This document shows, piece after piece, positions 6,415 to 9,577 of a DNA stretch of 9,577 bases. Position 1 is the stretch's first letter, and each line of letters begins with the position of its first letter. This DNA is from an uncultured bacterium. Its GTDB lineage: Bacteria; Hydrothermota; Tepidihabitantia; Tepidihabitantales; Tepidihabitantaceae. Both the position numbers and the translations under genes were made by a program. The stretch covers positions 1 to 9,577 of the forward strand of contig CAKZPX010000130.1 in assembly GCA_937139435.1 (NCBI GenBank), in the 5' to 3' direction. The notes beneath the pieces are model-generated. The model was not told where the DNA came from, ran no database searches, and saw only the letters and a program-made list of their open reading frames with translations.

Positions 6415-7149
6415 GTGTTTAACTTAAAAAAAATAAAAACGCTACTGTTAGCCCTACTCGGATTGGTGAGTGCAGGTTACAGCATGAGCGCCCCGGATGT
6501 TCTGGAGCGGTTACGGGTTGCCACAACCGCAAAGGACCGTCGGGTTAAGGCAATAATGACGATTACCGACCGGAAACGGGTGCAGAAAAGAACCCTGCGT
6601 CTGGTAATGAAGGGAACTGATAAACTGCTGGTGACATTTATTGAGCCGGCAGACCTGCGCGGGGTCAGTTTTCTTACCACCGGCAGAGATAATATGTGGG
6701 TCTACCTGCCTGCTCAGGGACGGGTGCGTCGAATATCAGGCAGTGCTGTTGACCAGAGTTTTGGCGGTTCGGACTTTTCCTATCGGGAGATGGCAAGTAT
6801 CTCTTTTGGTTCAAGTCGGGCAACGGGAGCGGTCGAGGAAAAGGAATGGAACGGTACGATGGTTTATTTGATTAACATTGAAGATGGTGGTGAAAAGAGC
6901 CGGCTCTGGGTCGACCGGGAGCGGTTTGTGCCGTTAAGGGTAGATAAACTGGACCAGCATGGTAACGTGCTGAAGCTAATTACATTTAGCGACTTTCTGG
7001 AACAGGATGGGGTCTGGATTCCGCAAACTGTGTGCCTTGACAACATTTCTCGCGGCAGTAGCACGGAATTGAAACTTCTGGAGGTAAATCTGAATACTGG
7101 AATTAAGGACAATTATTTTACTGAAGATAATATGAAAAGGGGAGGATAA
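6415..7149 (+). CDS. LolA-like outer membrane lipoprotein-sorting protein
   Basis: A 244-residue periplasmic protein. The start is GTG at 6415, with AAAAGGAGG ending five bases upstream and overlapping the exporter's stop codon. An N-terminal signal peptide (MFNLKKIKTLLLALLGLVSA) is cleaved near residue 25. The central part carries the hallmark of the LolA_like family annotated as 'outer membrane lipoprotein-sorting protein': FIEPADLRGVSFL (75-87), DNMWVYLPAQGRVRRISGS (92-110) and QSFGGSDFSY (114-123). The family has the LolA/LppX-type open half-barrel that shields hydrophobic ligands. Its genes are regularly found next to MMPL/HAE3 exporters, as here. A likely role is to carry a lipid-like substrate from the RND pump across the periplasm. 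It lacks a lipobox, so it should be soluble. It is not LolA itself, since its motifs and context differ. Confidence 0.88.
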   Translation: MFNLKKIKTLLLALLGLVSAGYSMSAPDVLERLRVATTAKDRRVKAIMTITDRKRVQKRTLRLVMKGTDKLLVTFIEPADLRGVSFLTTGRDNMWVYLPAQGRVRRISGSAVDQSFGGSDFSYREMASISFGSSRATGAVEEKEWNGTMVYLINIEDGGEKSRLWVDRERFVPLRVDKLDQHGNVLKLITFSDFLEQDGVWIPQTVCLDNISRGSSTELKLLEVNLNTGIKDNYFTEDNMKRGG

Positions 7150-7150
7150 G

Positions 7151-8491
7151 ATGTATTTCCGGAGATTAATGTTCATTTTGCTTTTCCTTCTCCTGCTCGG
7201 ACGTGGATTATCTCAGGAGGAAGAAAAAGAGCTCAATTTTTACGGAGAGATGAATACGCGGATGCAGGTTCGGATTGCCGGCAGGGACAGCACCAGACTG
7301 ACCTGGTTCAGAAGTGCGTTGAGTCTGGGAATGGTGCCGATAGCCCGGGAGCGATTTGAGGGCAAGATTGGCGTAACGGTGCGTATGGATGGATTTCCCT
7401 ATCCAGAGAAGTGGATGGATTTAACCCGGGTGACAGAACTGGAACCGGTGGCAATTTTACTTGATGAGGCTTTTATTCGGTTTTATGATGTTCTCCCAGG
7501 GTTGAATCTGACTCTGGGTAGACAGAAGGTTCGCTGGGGCACGGCAGATGTGATTAACCCGACGGACAATTTTGCCACGCCGGACTATTCTGACCCGCTG
7601 GTCTGGGATGAACGTCGTCCGGTGTGGATGGCGCATCTGGGCTGGAAACCGTTACCGGCGCTGGGTGGAGAACTGGGGATAAAACCGGTCTTTCAACCGG
7701 CGATTTCACCGCCCGGGGAGTGGTTTTCTACCAATGTTTTGCCCGGTGAAGAGGAATTGCGCTCATTTCTTGTCGGTGAATTTATCCGGCAGGGATTGGA
7801 TTCAACGACCGCCCGGGAGATAGCAGCACTTTACACCATCAGCAGCAGGGAGGAGATAGTTTTGCCGGGGAGAAACATCCGGAACGCGACCTGCGGCGGC
7901 AGGCTGAAGGGGCATATCGGGGTGTTTGATTTCTCTCTCAGTTATCTGCACGGTTATAACTTTCTACCAACCGTGGAGCCGGTGATGAATGTTGATCCGC
8001 TGAACCGGCGTCTGGACTTTGTATTAAAAGAAAGGTTTTTAAGTAAGCAGGTGCTGGGTGCGGACGCGGCAGCAAACATTGCCGGCGTGGGTACCTGGTT
8101 AGAAGCAGGCTACGCGTTATATTCTGATACTGCGGGGAAAAATGGTGTTTCGCTGATTGGCGGTCTTGACTACTCCTGGTCGGGTTTTTATGCCAATCTC
8201 CAATTTCTCTACGGTGATTTCCCGCTTGCCCAATCATCAGCAGAAAAAGGAACCTTTATTCTGGGAGCAATAGAGCGCAAATTTTTCTCGGACAGGTTAT
8301 TAACGAGGATTGGTGGTGTCCTGGATCTGAAAAAGGGCTCATTTGGTTTAACGCCTTTGCTGCGTTTGACACCTTTTAACGGTATTGAGATTGAAATGGG
8401 TGGTTTGGTCTTTAAGGGCGATGAAGGGACAAAGTTTGCCCGTTTAAATCCGGTAAAAGAACTATTCGGCGGGGTGCGGTATCGATTTTAA
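7151..8491 (+). CDS. Outer-membrane beta-barrel protein of the exporter operon (DUF1302-like)
   Basis: A 446-residue protein starting one base after the LolA-like stop codon. GGGGAGG inside the preceding gene's last codons is its ribosome binding site, so translation is probably coupled. The signal peptide is MYFRRLMFILLFLLLLGRGLS, cleaved before QEEE. The rest is dominated by alternating hydrophobic/polar strands with aromatic girdle residues and ends in GGVRYRF, a C-terminal Phe of the kind recognised by BAM. LTLGRQKVRWGTADVINPTDNF (from about 120 to 141, overlapping strands) resembles the GRQ-x-WG-x-AD…NP-x-D block of DUF1302/alginate-export-type barrels. Together with the pump and the LolA-like protein it completes an inner-to-outer membrane route and may act as the exit channel or acceptor. 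Family assignment is by motif resemblance only. Confidence 0.8.
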   Translation: MYFRRLMFILLFLLLLGRGLSQEEEKELNFYGEMNTRMQVRIAGRDSTRLTWFRSALSLGMVPIARERFEGKIGVTVRMDGFPYPEKWMDLTRVTELEPVAILLDEAFIRFYDVLPGLNLTLGRQKVRWGTADVINPTDNFATPDYSDPLVWDERRPVWMAHLGWKPLPALGGELGIKPVFQPAISPPGEWFSTNVLPGEEELRSFLVGEFIRQGLDSTTAREIAALYTISSREEIVLPGRNIRNATCGGRLKGHIGVFDFSLSYLHGYNFLPTVEPVMNVDPLNRRLDFVLKERFLSKQVLGADAAANIAGVGTWLEAGYALYSDTAGKNGVSLIGGLDYSWSGFYANLQFLYGDFPLAQSSAEKGTFILGAIERKFFSDRLLTRIGGVLDLKKGSFGLTPLLRLTPFNGIEIEMGGLVFKGDEGTKFARLNPVKELFGGVRYRF

Positions 8492-8499
8492 ATAAAAAA

Positions 8500-8571
8500 C
8501 TGGGGGACAGGGATTCGAACCCCGACTAGCTGGTCCAGAGCCAGCCGTCCTGCCAGTTAGACGATCCCCCA
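8500..8571 (-). tRNA. tRNA-Gln (anticodon CTG)
   Basis: A complete 72-nt cloverleaf. The acceptor stem TGGGGGA/TCCCCCA has 7 bp. The D arm is GTCT…GGAC with a GG-containing loop. The anticodon arm GCTGG/CCAGC encloses the loop CTCTGGA, so the anticodon is CTG and reads CAG. The variable loop has 4 nt, and the T arm CGGGG/CCCTG encloses TTCGAAT. The U1-A72 pair and G73 discriminator are known glutamine identity elements. CCA is not encoded; a T run follows directly and may terminate transcription. Its 3' end is 8 bases from the convergent stop codon of the barrel gene. Confidence 0.96.
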
Positions 8572-8582
8572 GAGTGTTAAAA

Positions 8583-8610
8583 AGATTAAAGAGGAACTGC
8601 CAAAAGTCAA
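8583..8610 (-). promoter_or_regulatory. Possible promoter of tRNA-Gln
   Basis: On the - strand TTGACT (8605-8610) is followed after 16 bases by TAATCT (8583-8588), placing the transcription start about 5 bases before the tRNA. The -10 is only a partial match. It lies back-to-back with the strong + strand promoter at 8620. Confidence 0.35.
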
Positions 8611-8619
8611 GCGTGACAA

Positions 8620-8648
8620 TTGACAGTTATTACTGAACCGATTATAAT
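8620..8648 (+). promoter_or_regulatory. Consensus sigma-70 promoter for the 5'-nucleotidase-like lipoprotein
   Basis: TTGACA (8620-8625), 17 bases, TATAAT (8643-8648): a perfect match to the bacterial housekeeping consensus with optimal spacing. Transcription should start at about 8654-8656, on the GTG start codon of the next gene, which predicts a leaderless mRNA. Confidence 0.8.
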
Positions 8649-8653
8649 CGGCT

Positions 8654-9577
8654 GTGCGGTCTGGATGTGTACCGATCTTGTTTTTGATACTAATCATCTC
8701 CGCCGGTGTTATACTAACTGGCTGTTCAACAAAGGCAGCCAGACCGGCAACCGAGACGGTCACAATTTTTCTCAGCGGTGATATCTCAATAGAGGAATTA
8801 CCCAGATTCGCCCGGCTTGTTGCCCGGGCAAAAAAGGAGACACCAGTTTTATGGTTGATGGGAGGTGAGATTTTCTCTTCCGAGAGTGATTGGGTGTCAG
8901 GCGATGGTGAGGGAGAGATAACGGTTGTCGGGCGTGCGGGTGTGGATGCGGTGCTCTTTACCCCGGGATGGTTAAAACTGGGTATACCGCGGATAAAAGA
9001 ACTTATTGACCGCGCTCGTTTCCGGGTTATTGCGGTTAATCTTTATGACACACTGGATATGCCCATAGTTCATCCCTGGTTGACCAGAAAAATGGGAAAG
9101 ATAGATTTCGGTATCGTTTTCGGAATAGTAGACTTGACCGAGCCGTTTTCTAAACTGCACGGGATAAAGATTGTGCCACTGACTTATGAGTTGCAGAAGG
9201 TGATTAAGGTTATTATGAACCGCACCGATCTGGTGGCGTTGATCCTACGGGAAAATGAGTCGCTACCGGTAGCGGGTTTTGATGTGGTGCTACGCGTTCC
9301 ATCAGCAGGAACTAATTTGTACGAATTAACCTTTGCCGGCAATCAACTGCTCAGTCTTAACCAGCGGGGAGTGATAATTGAAAACGTAGAACCGCAACCG
9401 GAGGTCCAGGCGGTGATCGATTCAATGGTGCGGGAAATAGCTGAAAAAGCGACACAGAAGGTTGTGGTGTCAAGGGTTAAAATTCCTTCCCGTGCTCTGA
9501 ACCGGGCGCTCGTAGCGGGTTTTCTTGGTTTGCGGGAAGCGGATTGTTTCCTTTATGATAGCACCGCATTGGTTAAG
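8654..9577 (+). CDS. 5'-nucleotidase-like lipoprotein with degenerate metal-binding motifs (3' end outside window)
   Basis: An open frame of 308 codons runs off the window. An in-frame TAA at 8645-8647 bounds it upstream. GTG 8654 is the first start codon and gives a basic n-region, a hydrophobic stretch and the lipobox LTGC (Cys24). The later TTG codons at 8678 and 8684 would leave no positive charge. Residues about 36-220 follow the order of the UshA/5'-nucleotidase metallophosphatase domain, but its metal motifs are lost. The ND-x-H site reads SGDIS (Asp43 kept, His lost). GD reads GGEIF. GNHEFD reads TPGWLK (103-108). The catalytic-loop His is Arg199 (LILRE). GGHTH reads RVPSA (214-218). 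From about 262 the sequence resembles the start of the C-terminal 5'-nucleotidase substrate domain (ADCFLYDSTALVK). It is therefore probably a non-catalytic, membrane-anchored homologue. Function unknown. Confidence 0.75.
   Translation, partial: MRSGCVPILFLILIISAGVILTGCSTKAARPATETVTIFLSGDISIEELPRFARLVARAKKETPVLWLMGGEIFSSESDWVSGDGEGEITVVGRAGVDAVLFTPGWLKLGIPRIKELIDRARFRVIAVNLYDTLDMPIVHPWLTRKMGKIDFGIVFGIVDLTEPFSKLHGIKIVPLTYELQKVIKVIMNRTDLVALILRENESLPVAGFDVVLRVPSAGTNLYELTFAGNQLLSLNQRGVIIENVEPQPEVQAVIDSMVREIAEKATQKVVVSRVKIPSRALNRALVAGFLGLREADCFLYDSTALVK

Noticed and set aside
7938..8237. 99-codon open frame on the - strand inside the barrel gene
   Set aside because: Composition is random-looking and rich in Arg, His and Gln; it lies wholly within a well-supported gene.
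8557..8763. 68-codon open frame on the - strand over the tRNA and the divergent promoter
   Set aside because: It overlaps the tRNA 5' end and the signal peptide region of the nucleotidase-like gene; no conserved features or ribosome binding site.
1..9577. CRISPR array, insertion sequence, integrase or phage genes
   Set aside because: No regularly spaced direct repeats, transposase motifs or terminal inverted repeats were seen; the genes look like ordinary chromosomal ones.

Overview
The window looks like a bacterial chromosome segment of roughly 50% GC from a diderm (outer-membrane) organism. The evidence is two lipoproteins with clear lipoboxes, an RND exporter followed by a LolA-like periplasmic protein, and a signal-peptide-bearing barrel protein that ends in Phe. 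The large phosphatase ends in a 'DISGRVVAELLPG…AAGVYII' tail, a type of C-terminal sorting domain I associate with candidate phylum WOR-3 (Stahlbacteria) and the FCB group. That placement is inference from style, not from a marker gene.

Left part (1-3234). The window opens inside the 3' end of a probable mtnA (methylthioribose-1-phosphate isomerase, + strand). It overlaps tail-to-tail with a cyclophilin-type peptidyl-prolyl isomerase lipoprotein on the - strand. Divergent from that lies a long secreted protein: an alkaline-phosphatase-superfamily hydrolase domain joined to a sialidase-like Asp-box propeller and a sorting tail.

Middle part (3235-8491). A 327-base intergenic region contains two hairpins followed by T runs, one of them overlapping a riboswitch-like fold. 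It leads into a co-directional cassette: a MarR-family regulator, an RND/MMPL (HAE3-like) exporter, a LolA-like 'outer membrane lipoprotein-sorting' protein and an outer-membrane beta-barrel. The three structural genes are tightly packed (12- and 1-base gaps, strong Shine-Dalgarno sites) and have their own promoter with palindromic, MarR-operator-like sites between marR and the exporter. Together they would form an inner membrane-periplasm-outer membrane export path, probably for a hydrophobic or lipid-like substrate, under MarR control. The substrate is unknown. This is the best candidate for an interesting system, although the gene set itself recurs in other diderms.

Right part (8492-9577). 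A tRNA-Gln(CTG) on the - strand lies tail-to-tail with the barrel gene. Divergent from it is a consensus TTGACA-17-TATAAT promoter that sits directly on the GTG start of a lipoprotein. That lipoprotein runs off the window and looks like a 5'-nucleotidase (UshA-type) whose metal-binding motifs are almost all destroyed, so it is probably a pseudoenzyme.

A recurring theme is that several first genes of transcripts lack a Shine-Dalgarno site and have promoters almost on the start codon (898, 8654, possibly 4138), whereas genes inside the exporter operon have strong ones.
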